The notes: generated from the letters alone by a model not told the origin. A stretch of 64,000 nucleotides of DNA from Allobosea sp. 47.2.35 (GCF_024655635.1 NZ_JANLGI010000013.1:62001-126000); one strand, 5' to 3'. Shown: positions 9,250-17,928, counted from the first letter of the stretch. A program made the numbers and translations.

Positions 9250-11933
9250 GCCGCCTCGTTCGCGCGCGTCTGCGCGCCGATGCGGCGGATTTCGGGGAGG
9301 CAGGAGCCGCAATTGGTTCCCGCCTTGAGTTTCTGGCCGATCTCCTCGGCCGTCGCGGCGCCGGCCTCGAAGGCGGCGCGGATCGCGTTGAGGCCGACAC
9401 CGAAGCAGGCGCAGACAGTCGGGCCTGGGTCGGCTCCGCCGGGAACGCGCCCCGAGAGCAGGGCGAGCCGGCTCTCCACGATGACCGCCGGATCGGCGAA
9501 TATCGCCTTGACCGTGTCCCAAAGCGGCGCGCGCCCTGCCGGTGCAAGGAAGAGGGCGGCCTGGAGCCGGCCGTCCCGGAGCACGGCACAGCGATAGCTG
9601 CCGCCGTCGCGGTCGATCAGCTCGGTCAGCCCTTCCGCGCCGAAACGCTCGCGCATCAGGGTCGCCAAGGCGTCGATGGAAGCGTCCGTGGCGAACAGCC
9701 GGCCCTCGCCGCCCTGAACGGCGAGCCGCGCCCACCAGCTCTGCTCGGGCAGCGCGAAGGCATCGCGCGACAGGACGAAGCCCTCGAAGCGATAGGCGAC
9801 CGGTGCGATGGAAACCGGCGTCGCCTTCATCTCGGGCTGGCCGGAGAAGGGGTCGCAGAGCGGCTGCGTCAGGGCGCCGATCCGGGCGTCCGAGGCGGTC
9901 TCTCCCGACCAGTGGATCGGCGCGAAGAGCAAGCCTTCGCCGACACCCGCATCGGCCACGACCTTGAGCACTGCGCTGCCATGGCAGCTGACGAGGCGCG
10001 CGAAGCCGCCTTCGATCAACCCGAAATGGGCGATGTCGGCCGGATGCGCATGGACCGAGGGCTCGGCGATATGCGCGCTGAGCCGCGGGCTGAGGCCGGT
10101 CCGCGTCATCGTATGCCAGTGGTCGCGCACGCGGCCGGTGTTGAGCAGCAGCGGAAAGGCCTCGCTCACGGTCGCTGCAAGCTTCGGAGCGGCGAGCGGG
10201 CGCATCTGGGCGCGGCCACCGGGGCCGAAGAAACTGCCGTCACCAAAAAGCCGTGCGGTGCCCTCAGGCCGATGAGCCGGAGCCGGCCACTGCACCGGCG
10301 GCAACGCATCATAGGCGGCCTTGCCGAGGCCGGCATGAGCACCGATGTCGAGATCGCGCGTACCCTCGTTCTCGAAGGTGGAGAGCGCGGCGTGCTCGGC
10401 ATAGATCGCGCCCGGGCCGGCGAAAGTGAAAGCTGCACCGAAGCCGAGGCGCTTCGCGACCTCGCAGACGATCCACCAATCCGGCTTCACCTCGCCGGGC
10501 AGCGGTAGGAACGCGCGCTGGCGCGAGATGCGGCGCTCGGAATTGGTGACGGTGCCGTCCTTCTCGCCCCAGGCCGCCGCCGGCAGGATGTAGTGTGGCT
10601 TCGCTGCGAGCGTGTCGTTGGAGAGCACGTTCTCGGAGACGATGAAGAGATCGAGACTGGCGAACGCAGCGCGCACCATGTCCGCATTCGGCAGGGAGAC
10701 GGCCGGATTCGTCGCCATCACCCACATCGCGCGGATGTCGCCTTGGGCGACGGCCTCAAACATCCGGACGGCCTTCAGGCCCTCGCGTCGCACAATGTTC
10801 GGTGCCTGCCAAAAGCGCCGGACGCGATCGATCTCGTCGGGTGCGTAGCCCATATGGGCGGCGAGCATATTGGCGAGCCCGCCGACCTCGCGTCCGCCCA
10901 TGGCGTTGGGCTGGCCGGTCAGCGAGAAGGGGCCGCAGCCGGGCCGCCCGATCCGGCCGGTTGCCAGGTGACAGTGCAGGATCGCTGCGACCTTGTCGGT
11001 GCCCTGCGCCGACTGGTTGGCACCCTGGCTCCAGGCCGTGACGACATGGGGCGTGCTGGCCCAGAGCTCGTAGAAAGCCGCGATCTGCTCGGCTGCAAGG
11101 CCGGTGACGGCGGAGACCAAGGCAATGTCGGGCGCGATCTCGCGCGCATTGGCGAGCGTCTCGTCGAAGCCCGCGACATGGCGCGCGACATAGCTGCGGT
11201 CGATGAGGCCGCGCGCGGCGAGATGCACGAGCAGCCCCGCGAAGAGCGCTGAGTCGGAGCCCGGCTTCAACGCCAGCATCATGTCAACGTCTTCAGCGGT
11301 CGCTGTAATGCGCGGATCAAGCACGACGACGCGCGCGCCGCGCTCGCGCCGGTTGTCCTGCATCCGCCGGAACAGGATCGGATGGCACCAGGCGGTGTTC
11401 GAGCCGACGAGAACGATCAGGTCGGCGCTGTCGAAATCCTCATAGGCGCCGGGCACCGTGTCCGAGCCGAAGACCCGGCGCTGGGCCGCGACCGTCGACG
11501 ACATGCACAGCCGCGAATTGGTATCGACATGGGGCGTGCCGATGAAGCCCTTCGCCAGCTTGTTGGCGACGTAGTAGTCCTCGGTCAGAAGCTGGCCCGA
11601 GAGGTAGAAGGCGATCGCCTCCGGGCCGTGCGTGGCTATGATGATCCGCAGACCAGCGGCGACGGCGTCGAGCGCATCGCCCCAGCCGATCCTGTCGTAC
11701 CCGCCGTCTCGATTGCGCTTCAGCGGATGTAGCACCCGGTTGCCGAGTCCGAGCGTCTCGCCCAGCGCGGAGCCCTTGGAGCAAAGCCGCCCGCGATTCG
11801 CCGGATGCTCGGTATCGCCGGCGATGGCGGCGCCGCCCAGCCCGTCCGGTGTCGCGAGAACGCCGCAGCCGACGCCGCAATAGGGGCAGGTCGTACGCGT
11901 CGCGGCCGGAGCGAGGGGAGCGTCGTGGCGCAT
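9246..11933 (-). CDS. nasA: Assimilatory nitrate reductase catalytic subunit with C-terminal BFD-like 2Fe-2S domain
   Basis: This 895-residue molybdopterin enzyme begins with a 4Fe-4S motif CPYCGVGCGVLATPDG and the matching GRLCSKGSALG, as in NasA and periplasmic nitrate reductases. The Mo-bis-MGD domains fill the middle. The last 60 residues carry CACFGVGLNAIRAAFEAG and GTNCGSCLPEIRRI, a BFD-like 2Fe-2S domain known from Klebsiella-type NasA. There is no Tat signal, so it acts in the cytoplasm, reducing nitrate to nitrite. I use the ATG at 11933 because it overlaps the preceding stop as ATGA. An upstream ATG seven codons earlier is less likely. The electron donor is probably the FAD protein encoded just before it. 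Confidence 0.93.
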   Translation of the reverse strand: MRHDAPLAPAATRTTCPYCGVGCGVLATPDGLGGAAIAGDTEHPANRGRLCSKGSALGETLGLGNRVLHPLKRNRDGGYDRIGWGDALDAVAAGLRIIIATHGPEAIAFYLSGQLLTEDYYVANKLAKGFIGTPHVDTNSRLCMSSTVAAQRRVFGSDTVPGAYEDFDSADLIVLVGSNTAWCHPILFRRMQDNRRERGARVVVLDPRITATAEDVDMMLALKPGSDSALFAGLLVHLAARGLIDRSYVARHVAGFDETLANAREIAPDIALVSAVTGLAAEQIAAFYELWASTPHVVTAWSQGANQSAQGTDKVAAILHCHLATGRIGRPGCGPFSLTGQPNAMGGREVGGLANMLAAHMGYAPDEIDRVRRFWQAPNIVRREGLKAVRMFEAVAQGDIRAMWVMATNPAVSLPNADMVRAAFASLDLFIVSENVLSNDTLAAKPHYILPAAAWGEKDGTVTNSERRISRQRAFLPLPGEVKPDWWIVCEVAKRLGFGAAFTFAGPGAIYAEHAALSTFENEGTRDLDIGAHAGLGKAAYDALPPVQWPAPAHRPEGTARLFGDGSFFGPGGRAQMRPLAAPKLAATVSEAFPLLLNTGRVRDHWHTMTRTGLSPRLSAHIAEPSVHAHPADIAHFGLIEGGFARLVSCHGSAVLKVVADAGVGEGLLFAPIHWSGETASDARIGALTQPLCDPFSGQPEMKATPVSIAPVAYRFEGFVLSRDAFALPEQSWWARLAVQGGEGRLFATDASIDALATLMRERFGAEGLTELIDRDGGSYRCAVLRDGRLQAALFLAPAGRAPLWDTVKAIFADPAVIVESRLALLSGRVPGGADPGPTVCACFGVGLNAIRAAFEAGAATAEEIGQKLKAGTNCGSCLPEIRRIGAQTRANEAA

Positions 11934-13147
11934 CAGGCGGCTTCCCTGACGCAATAACTCTCGCCGAAGGGCAGGTCCGCGCGGATCGCGCCGATGTCCC
12001 GGCCCGAGCGGATCAGCCCGAGATAGAACAGCGCTCCCTGCGTATCGCCGACGAGGACGCAGCCGGCGAGACGGCCCTCGCGCAGCACGAATTTGCGGTA
12101 GATGCCCGCCGAGGGATCGCGCAGCACGACCATCTCCGCGCCGTCGCCGGCCTCGAACTCGCCCGCCGAGAAGACGCCGACGCCGGAGACCTTCAGGTTG
12201 GTCGCGAGCAGCGAGCCCCTATAGGCCGCATCCTGGCCGGCGAGCCGCGTGGCCAGGACCCGCGCCTGCTCATAGGCGGGTTCGACCAGCCCGTAGGCAA
12301 GGCCGCGATGCTCCGCGCATTCGCCGATGGCGAAGATGGCGGGATCGTCGGTGGCGAGGCCGTCATCGACCAGAATGCCGCGCCCGACGCTCAGGCCCAC
12401 AGTCCACGCGAGCCCGGTATTCGGGCGCACGCCGATGGCGATCACCACGAGATCGGCAGGGATTTCCGTTCCGTCGGCGAGTTCGACGGCCTCGACGTGC
12501 CCTACGCCGCGAAAGCCTTTCGTCTCCGCGCAAAGGCGGACATCAATGCCCCGAGCGGCCATGGCTGCGGCGAGCAGGCCGGCGCCTTCATGGTCAAGCT
12601 GCCGTTCCATCAGGCGATCGACGAGATGCAGCAGCGTCACCGATCCGCCGGCTCTCGCGAGCCCGTAAGCTGCCTCCAGTCCGAGCAGCCCGCCGCCGAT
12701 GACGACGATGCGCGCTCCGCGCCGGGCATAGGCCTGCATCGCGCCGACATCGGCGGTATCGCGGAAGGTGACGACGCCGGCGAGATCGCCGCCGGGGAAG
12801 GGCGGTCGGAGCGGCGTCGAGCCGGTCGCGAGCACGAGCTTGCCATAGGGCAGTGTCGGGCCGCCGCGCAGCGTTACCGTTCGCGCCGCGCGGTCGATGC
12901 TGTCGACGGAGCGGCCGTAGAAGGTCGAGATGCCGCGCGCGCGCCACCAGGCGGCCGGCTTGAGCTCGATCTCGGGCTCGCCGATCTCGCCCGCCAGAAG
13001 GGGCGAGAGCAGCACCCTGTTGTAGGCCAATCGCGGCTCGTCCCCGATCACTGCGACGGAATAGCGCCCGAGCGCGCGCTGGCTGAGTTCATCAGCCAGC
13101 CGCGTCGCCGCCATCCCGTTGCCGACGATGATCAGGGGCTCGGCCAT
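11933..13147 (-). CDS. FAD/NAD(P)H reductase subunit of assimilatory nitrate reductase
   Basis: The 404-residue protein is a pyridine nucleotide-disulfide oxidoreductase-fold flavoprotein. It has an N-terminal FAD-binding IIVGNGMAATRLADEL, an NAD-binding GARIVVIGGGLLGLEAAYGL near residue 145, and the second FAD motif IFAIGECAEHRG near 275. It resembles the N-terminal part of NirB and the NasC-type electron-transfer subunit that feeds NasA from NADH. No 2Fe-2S domain is present here, but nasA carries one at its C-terminus. The stop overlaps the nasA start as ATGA, and nrtA ends four bases upstream, so the operon is tightly packed. Confidence 0.85.
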   Translation of the reverse strand: MAEPLIIVGNGMAATRLADELSQRALGRYSVAVIGDEPRLAYNRVLLSPLLAGEIGEPEIELKPAAWWRARGISTFYGRSVDSIDRAARTVTLRGGPTLPYGKLVLATGSTPLRPPFPGGDLAGVVTFRDTADVGAMQAYARRGARIVVIGGGLLGLEAAYGLARAGGSVTLLHLVDRLMERQLDHEGAGLLAAAMAARGIDVRLCAETKGFRGVGHVEAVELADGTEIPADLVVIAIGVRPNTGLAWTVGLSVGRGILVDDGLATDDPAIFAIGECAEHRGLAYGLVEPAYEQARVLATRLAGQDAAYRGSLLATNLKVSGVGVFSAGEFEAGDGAEMVVLRDPSAGIYRKFVLREGRLAGCVLVGDTQGALFYLGLIRSGRDIGAIRADLPFGESYCVREAA

Positions 13148-13151
13148 GGCG

Positions 13152-14480
13152 TCAGGCCACCCGCTTGATCTTCAGCGCCTTGAGATAGTCCAGAGGCGCC
13201 GCAGGATCGAACCTCGTGCCGTCGAAGAAGGTCTCCACGCCGCGGCTATCGGCCGTCGGCGCGCCAGCGACGCCCAAGGTCTTGGCTGCCTCGCGCCAGA
13301 GATCGGCACGGTTCGTCTTGTCGACCAGCGCCTTGATGTCGATCGTCGGGTCGAATTTGCCCCAGCGGATGTTCTCGGTGACGAACCAGGTATCCAGGCT
13401 CTTCCAGGGATAGGAGCTCGCGCCGCCTTCGCCCCAGAACTTCATGTAGAGATTGGTGCCCTTTGCCTCCCGGCCATTGCCGTAATTGATGTCGCCGAGG
13501 AGGCGCTTGTTGATGTCGTTCGTGGGGACGTTGAACCACTGGCGCTTGCCGACGATCTCGGCGAGTTCCTGGCGGTTCTCCATCTTGTCCGCCCATTGCT
13601 GGGCTTCCATCACGGCCATCAGCATGGCCTGCGTCGCCTTCGGGTTCGCGTCGACGAAATCGGCGCGCATGCCGAGGATCTTCTCGGGATGGCGGGCCCA
13701 GAGCTCGCCCGTGGTCAGTGCGGTGTAGCCGATGTTCTGGTTGACGAGTTGCTCGTTCCACGGCTCGCCGACGCAGAAGCAGTCCATGGTGCCGACCTTC
13801 ATGTTCGCCACCATCTGCGGCGGCGGCACGACGATGACCTTGATGTCGGTGTCGGGGTCGATGCCGCCGGCGGCGAGCCAGTAGCGGATCCAGAGGTCGT
13901 GGGTGCCGCCCGGGAAGGTCATGGCGGCGGTCAATTCCTTGCCGGCTGCCTTCTTGCGCTCGAAGGCCTGCTTCAGCGGCGACGCATCCTTCTGGACATT
14001 CAGGTCCTTGTACTCGTTGGAGACCGAGATCGCCTGCCCGTCCTCGTTGAGGTTGAGCAGCGTGTACATCGGCAGCGGCTGGCCGTTCTGCATCACCTTG
14101 CCGGTCGCATAGAGATGCGTCTTCGGGCGCAGGATGTGGCCGCCATCGATGCCGTTGTTCTTGAAGCCGAGCGCCATGTTGTCGCGCGTCGCGCCCCAGC
14201 TCGCCTGCTTGGCGATGTCCATGTCCGGCAGGCCGTGCTTGGCGAAAAGCCCCTTCTCCTTGGCGATGATCAGCGGCGAAGCGTCGGTCAGCGCGATATA
14301 GCCGAGGCGCGTGCCCTTGACCTCGGGCCCGGTCCCTTGTGCGAAGGCGCCGGAGGGCAGGGCGGCCTTGGCCGCCGCGAACAGGGCGGCTGTACCAGAC
14401 AGCTGGAGGAAATGCCGCCGGCCGGCATCGACCGCCGGAAGTACGGCCGCCTTGTTCCGGGTCTTGAAGCTCTGCGTCAT
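13152..14480 (-). CDS. nrtA: Nitrate ABC transporter substrate-binding protein
   Basis: The 442-residue protein is an NrtA/CmpA-type receptor. Its N-terminus contains RRHFLQLSGTAALFAAAKAA, which looks like a Tat signal (RRxFL) ahead of a hydrophobic stretch ending near AFAQG. The mature part begins with TRLGYIALTDASPLIIAKEKGLFAKHG, the usual start of this family, and includes CVGEPWNEQ near the ligand site. It should bind nitrate (or nitrite) in the periplasm for NrtB/NrtD. The start is the ATG before TQSFKTRNK. It is the first structural gene after a 297-base leader that carries hairpins expected for NasT control. Confidence 0.92.
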   Translation of the reverse strand: MTQSFKTRNKAAVLPAVDAGRRHFLQLSGTAALFAAAKAALPSGAFAQGTGPEVKGTRLGYIALTDASPLIIAKEKGLFAKHGLPDMDIAKQASWGATRDNMALGFKNNGIDGGHILRPKTHLYATGKVMQNGQPLPMYTLLNLNEDGQAISVSNEYKDLNVQKDASPLKQAFERKKAAGKELTAAMTFPGGTHDLWIRYWLAAGGIDPDTDIKVIVVPPPQMVANMKVGTMDCFCVGEPWNEQLVNQNIGYTALTTGELWARHPEKILGMRADFVDANPKATQAMLMAVMEAQQWADKMENRQELAEIVGKRQWFNVPTNDINKRLLGDINYGNGREAKGTNLYMKFWGEGGASSYPWKSLDTWFVTENIRWGKFDPTIDIKALVDKTNRADLWREAAKTLGVAGAPTADSRGVETFFDGTRFDPAAPLDYLKALKIKRVA

Positions 14481-14526
14481 CGATCGCCTCTCGGTTGCTG
14501 AAAAGCCGCCTGCCTGATCCAGCCCC

Positions 14527-14628
14527 CGAATGCGAAAAACGCCGCGCGAAAGACGCCTTGGCAGGCGCATTCGACAGCGACGTTGCTGTATCATCCGGAT
14601 CGGGGGTGGCGCGGGCAGCGTTGGCCGC
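14527..14628 (-). promoter_or_regulatory. Candidate NasT (ANTAR) antitermination leader of the nrtA-nas operon
   Basis: Read on the minus strand, two short stem-loops lie in series. The first (14628-14611) has hexaloop AACGCT on a six-pair stem with one mismatch. The second (14589-14574) has hexaloop AACGTC on a perfect five-pair stem ACAGC/GCTGT. Both loops have A at position 1 and G at position 4, the rule for ANTAR-protein target RNAs. Directly after comes an inverted repeat CGAATGCG/CGCATTCG (14573-14566 with 14534-14527). A T-run (14539-14535) lies just inside its second arm, so this may form the terminator side of the switch. The terminator fold is uncertain; the paired hairpins are directly visible. 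Confidence 0.7.
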
Positions 14629-14777
14629 GTCGGGTCATTCTCTACAAGGATCGTGCCAACCGCTTCGCGGGGCCGTAGACTGGAATTGCAATAGATTCGG
14701 GAATGGGTGACGCAGGATCGCTGGCCTGCGTGCCTTGCTGCGGTGCACAATCGGATCGCTGCTGCCTAACGAATAGG

Positions 14778-15839
14778 CTACTCTTGATTTGCGGAGGGAA
14801 TGCCTTCGAAAGAGGCAGGCAGGAATACGCCCCGCGCGATATTGCGCGTCTGCTGCGTCACCGCGACCTGCCCGGCCCGCTCCATGCCAGAAAGGACCCA
14901 GTCGGCGTCGTCGGGGTCGGGGCGCAAGGCTTCTCGATCAAAGCGGATGAAGCGTTCCACCTTGCGTGCCGCCCGGTCGGCACCCTGGATCAATTCGCCA
15001 TGCAGGATGCGCTCGATGAGCCCTGCCGGCAGGGCAAGCCGGTCCGGCGCGGAGAGATGATGCGCCATGCGCGAAAAATTCTCCGGACAGCAGGCCCAGG
15101 CACTGGCCTTCAGGATCGCGGAACCGAGCTTCGAAACGGCGGCCGGGCGCTTCTCGACATCGTCGGCACGCCAGGCCAGGACCTTGTCATGGCAGTCGCG
15201 GCGCAGGTCGATACTGGCATGGACCATCGCGCCGACGCCGGCCGCGACGGCCGCCGCATTCCAGGGGGCGCCCGCGCAGAAGCCGTCGATCCGCCCGCTG
15301 GCAAGCGCCTCGACGGTCTGCGGAGGCGGCACGACCTCGAACCGGATGTCCTCGCCGAGCTTGAGGCCGGCTTTTTCCAGCCATTCACCGAGCAGGTAGA
15401 TATGAGTCGAGAAGCCGAAGACCGCGGCGAAGGTCAGCGGTGGCAGGCCGGCGGCCTTGCGGCGCGCAACCATCGCAGCGAGCGTCCGAGCCGAGACGCC
15501 CGGATCGGCCAGGTCGCCATCGGCCAGCCGCGCGAGTTCCTCGAAGCGCCGCAGCGAAAGGGTGATCGCCGCCCCGTCACGATTGAGCGCCAGCGGCGCC
15601 GTCATCGGGGCTTTCACGCCACCGATGCCGAGCGTCGCGGCGATGGCGGCAGGACCCAGCATATGGGCGGCATCGAACAGGCGCACGTTCAGCTTGTCGC
15701 GCAGGTTGGACCACGAGACTTCGCGGACGAGCTCGAGATTCAGCCCTTCCGCCTCGGCGAAGCCTTCGTCCTTCGCCAGGACGACCAGCGCGCAATCGAC
15801 CAGCGGCATGAAGCCGACCCGCAGGTGCAGCGTCGTCAT
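14778..15839 (-). CDS. nasS: Nitrate sensor NasS
   Basis: The 353-residue protein is homologous to NrtA-type binding proteins (LRVGFMPLVDCALVVLAKDEGFAEAEGL at the start) but has no signal peptide, so it stays in the cytoplasm. That combination, and the overlap with nasT, identifies NasS. In the known system NasS holds NasT inactive until nitrate or nitrite binds. A central CAGAPWNAAA motif parallels the CVGEPWNEQ of nrtA. The start ATG overlaps the nasT stop as ATGA. It ends 297 bases before nrtA. Confidence 0.9.
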   Translation of the reverse strand: MTTLHLRVGFMPLVDCALVVLAKDEGFAEAEGLNLELVREVSWSNLRDKLNVRLFDAAHMLGPAAIAATLGIGGVKAPMTAPLALNRDGAAITLSLRRFEELARLADGDLADPGVSARTLAAMVARRKAAGLPPLTFAAVFGFSTHIYLLGEWLEKAGLKLGEDIRFEVVPPPQTVEALASGRIDGFCAGAPWNAAAVAAGVGAMVHASIDLRRDCHDKVLAWRADDVEKRPAAVSKLGSAILKASAWACCPENFSRMAHHLSAPDRLALPAGLIERILHGELIQGADRAARKVERFIRFDREALRPDPDDADWVLSGMERAGQVAVTQQTRNIARGVFLPASFEGIPSANQE

Positions 15840-16420
15840 TTCAACATCTCCGCGGCGGTGATGAGGGAGCGGGCGATCTCGACGAGCTTGCGCTTTTCGT
15901 TCATCGCGGTGCGGCGCATCAGGGCATAGGCCTCGTCTTCCGAGAGGCCCTTCAGCCGCATGACGATGCTCTTGGCGCGATCGATCGTCTTGCGGTCCTC
16001 CAGCTGCGAGCGGGCTTCGTCGAGCTCCTCGCGCAGCTTGCGGAAGGCGTTGAAGCGGCTGATGCAGGTCTGCAGGATCGGCTGCATCCGCTCCTTCTTC
16101 AGCCCGTCGACGATGTAGGCGGAGACCCCGGCCTCGACGGCAGCCTCGATCGAAGCCGAATCCGACTGGTCGACGAACATGGTGATCGGCCGGCGGACGT
16201 GCCGGCTGACCAGGAACATGTCGGCCAGCGCGTCACGGCTGGGGTCTTCGAGGTCGATCACCACGACATCGGGATCATGGGTTTCGATCGCCGCGACGAG
16301 ACCGGTCGTCGCCGTCATGCGGATGAGCTGGTCGTAGCCCGCTTCGCGCAAGCCCTCCTCGATGATCGCGGCCCGAACCTGGTTCGCGTCCACGATGAGA
16401 ATCCGCAGATTGGGCTGCAT
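15836..16420 (-). CDS. nasT: ANTAR-domain transcription antiterminator NasT
   Basis: The 194-residue protein has an N-terminal receiver-like domain (RILIVDANQVRAAIIEEG, with VVIDLEDPS near residue 54). A coiled segment follows, then a C-terminal ANTAR RNA-binding domain (DRKTIDRAKSIVMRLKGLSEDEAYALMRRTAM). NasT binds paired hexaloop hairpins in leader RNA and prevents termination, allowing nitrate assimilation genes to be read. NasS sequesters it when nitrate is absent. The gene heads the nasT-nasS pair, and matching hairpins lie just downstream in the nrtA leader. A receiver D is present, but NasT activity is controlled by NasS rather than by a known kinase. Confidence 0.92.
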   Translation of the reverse strand: MQPNLRILIVDANQVRAAIIEEGLREAGYDQLIRMTATTGLVAAIETHDPDVVVIDLEDPSRDALADMFLVSRHVRRPITMFVDQSDSASIEAAVEAGVSAYIVDGLKKERMQPILQTCISRFNAFRKLREELDEARSQLEDRKTIDRAKSIVMRLKGLSEDEAYALMRRTAMNEKRKLVEIARSLITAAEMLK

Positions 16421-16695
16421 GCCTTTCGGAGGTTCCCGTTAATTGATCTGGCCTTACCCAATCAGGAATCGTGCCATTCCAGCTTTCTGGAGGGCGCTGC
16501 TGGGGCCCAGGAGGCATGGCAACGGATCGAGACCGTGTCGGCACTTGAATGCCGGCCCGGATCTGACCGACCTTCAGCCCGCTTGCTGTCGCCACCTGAT
16601 CGCCAAGTTCGGGCAGAGCGAGCGGGCGCAGCGCCGCGAAGGCCAGGAGCGCGCCGAGCACGAGGCGCGGCGGCACATGGAGCGCTTCCCAACAC

Positions 16696-16901
16696 ATCCC
16701 GGCTGGGGCGAAGCTGGTCGTCGCCGATCAGAGCCAGGTTTTGCAGGCGCTGATCGGCGCCTTGGGCGTGCAGGCGAAGCTGTCGAGCAACGTCACCTAC
16801 GCCAACTTCCTCTGCGCCCGGCGATCCTGGAGGCGTTTCGAGCCGGCGCGCTTGATCAGGCCACGGTTGGGAGCACATCGCCGATCCAGATCAGCCGCTG
16901 A
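16696..16901 (+). pseudogene. Frameshifted remnant of a sulfonate/nitrate-type ABC substrate-binding protein
   Basis: One frame from 16696 reads IPAGAKLVVADQSQVLQALI and continues to SSNVTYANFL, then becomes nonsense. The neighbouring frame resumes with RPAILEAFRAGALDQATVG and stops at 16899-16901. Joined, the pieces match the conserved N-terminal part of SsuA-like aliphatic sulfonate receptors, where NFLGGPAILEAFRAGALD is expected. One missing base near 16812-16816 accounts for the shift. No signal peptide or C-terminal domain can be followed, so this is a decayed fragment. It lies between nasT and the tRNA, outside the island repeats. Confidence 0.7.
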
Positions 16902-16934
16902 CAATCTGCGGAGAGGAAGCCTACTGGGATCACA

Positions 16935-17264
16935 TCAAGCCGCGGGAGGCCCGGGCTCAGGCGAAGGGGCTTCCGGGGCGATGTGCTCCAGGATGGCCTT
17001 CGAGAAGGCCAGTATGGCGGCCTCTCGGTTCTCCGCGCACATGGCCCGCGCGATATCGATGAAATCCTGGCTGCCGATCTGAACAACGATTTTGGAGTTT
17101 CCGCGCCCCGACGCGATGGCGCCGGTGACCGTCACGCCGCTTCGCTTGAGACCTCCGGCGCCCCGGCCTATCCACGCTCCATGGTCAATTCGAACGTTGC
17201 CCTCATATTGCCAGCGGCCGCCACCTTGTAAGGGCGCCCGCCAGAGCTGGCTGTGTTCGCTCAT
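16935..17264 (-). CDS. Hypothetical protein
   Basis: The product from the ATG at 17264 is 109 residues long. Its C-terminal half (NSKIVVQIGSQDFIDIARAM followed by CAENREAAILAFSKAILEHI) has normal amphipathic helix composition and ends in a Pro/Glu-rich tail. The N-terminal half contains short glycine-rich segments. I do not recognise a family. Upstream ATG codons to 17327 are possible. It stands alone between the sulfonate-receptor relic and the tRNA. Plausible codon use is the only evidence, so it may be a chance frame. Confidence 0.45.
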   Translation of the reverse strand: MSEHSQLWRAPLQGGGRWQYEGNVRIDHGAWIGRGAGGLKRSGVTVTGAIASGRGNSKIVVQIGSQDFIDIARAMCAENREAAILAFSKAILEHIAPEAPSPEPGPPAA

Positions 17265-17703
17265 CATCGCCACCATCGGTGTCCGTCTCGCTCGACTGTT
17301 CGTGCTGGTCTCGCCCGTCGAATTCAAGCCTGATCAAACGAAATCCAAGCGTGGCCGCGAAACCGGCAGAAAGCGCAGGGGGCGTTGGGATTTATCAAAT
17401 GTCCTGGGCAGGGAATGCGCCCGGCCCGTTAGCTTCGTCGATTCGAGAGGGGACAAAACGGCCATTCAGCTCGGGGCCGCTTGCGAGCTTGCTTTCAGGC
17501 AACGATGCAACGTCAGTTTCTGGCGCGCCGCTGCCATCGTGCCAGACCCTTGGAGGCCGAGGATTGGCTTTCAGCTCTCAGACCTGCCGGGGGCTGTCTG
17601 TTCCTGAAGCAAAGAAGGGCGGCAATCCGCACGAAATCCGGCGGCCTGCTTAACTCGCAAGATCGCAAGGGCGAGTTTATCGTAGCTAAATCGGTGATTT
17701 TAT

Positions 17704-17780
17704 TGGCGCGCCCGACACGATTCGAACGTGTGACCTTTGCCTTCGGAGGGCAACGCTCTATCCAGCTGAGCTACGGGCGC
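17704..17780 (-). tRNA. tRNA-Arg (anticodon CCG)
   Basis: On the minus strand the sequence folds as a complete tRNA with acceptor stem GCGCCCG/CGGGCGC, D-arm TAGCTCAGCTGGATAGAG, anticodon loop CTCCGAA flanked by TTGCC/GGCAA, and T-arm ending GTTCGAATC. The discriminator G and CCA are encoded. The anticodon CCG reads the arginine codon CGG. Its 5' half and most of its promoter are repeated at 35435-35502, showing that this gene is the integration site of the island to its right. Confidence 0.97.
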
Positions 17781-17808
17781 TAACCGTGCAGGCTGGATAG
17801 CCGATCCC
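17741..17808. repeat. Left attachment repeat (attL) of the genomic island
   Basis: This 68-base block runs from the tRNA anticodon loop through its 5' end into the promoter spacer. It is identical to 35435-35502. To the left it continues into the 3' half of the tRNA, so the gene is whole at this end. To the right, similarity to the region after 35502 continues in weaker form for about 80 bases. Confidence 0.88.
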
Positions 17809-17822
17809 AACTGCTTCGGCAA
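17794..17822 (-). promoter_or_regulatory. Promoter of tRNA-Arg(CCG)
   Basis: On the minus strand a -35 TTGCCG (17822-17817) and a -10 TATCCA (17799-17794) are separated by exactly 17 bases and end 13 bases before the tRNA 5' end. Both hexamers and the 17-base spacing also occur in the right-hand repeat (35516-35488), although the spacer sequence differs there. Confidence 0.6.
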
Positions 17823-17854
17823 TGCGGGATTTCGGATCGCGCGCAGTTCTCGTA

Positions 17855-17887
17855 GGCAAAGGTCACACGTTCGAATCGTGCCGGGCG
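17855..17887 (+). repeat. Inverted copy of the tRNA-Arg 3' half
   Basis: This 33-base segment on the plus strand matches the 3' half of the tRNA-Arg gene (17741-17709, minus strand) at 32 of 33 positions, including the T-loop TTCGAATC. It lies about 75 bases upstream of the tRNA and in opposite orientation. It is not a tRNA, because no 5' half precedes it. It may record an earlier integration or an inversion at this site. Confidence 0.8.
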
Positions 17888-17928
17888 TGGCGGGGCTGTG
17901 GCTGGGTCGGATGTAACCCCGGACCGGC

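Noticed and set aside
17481..17783. Open frame ending TRFERVTFAFGGQRSIQLSY
   Set aside because: Its C-terminus is the antisense of the tRNA-Arg gene. Such frames are a common false annotation at tRNA loci.
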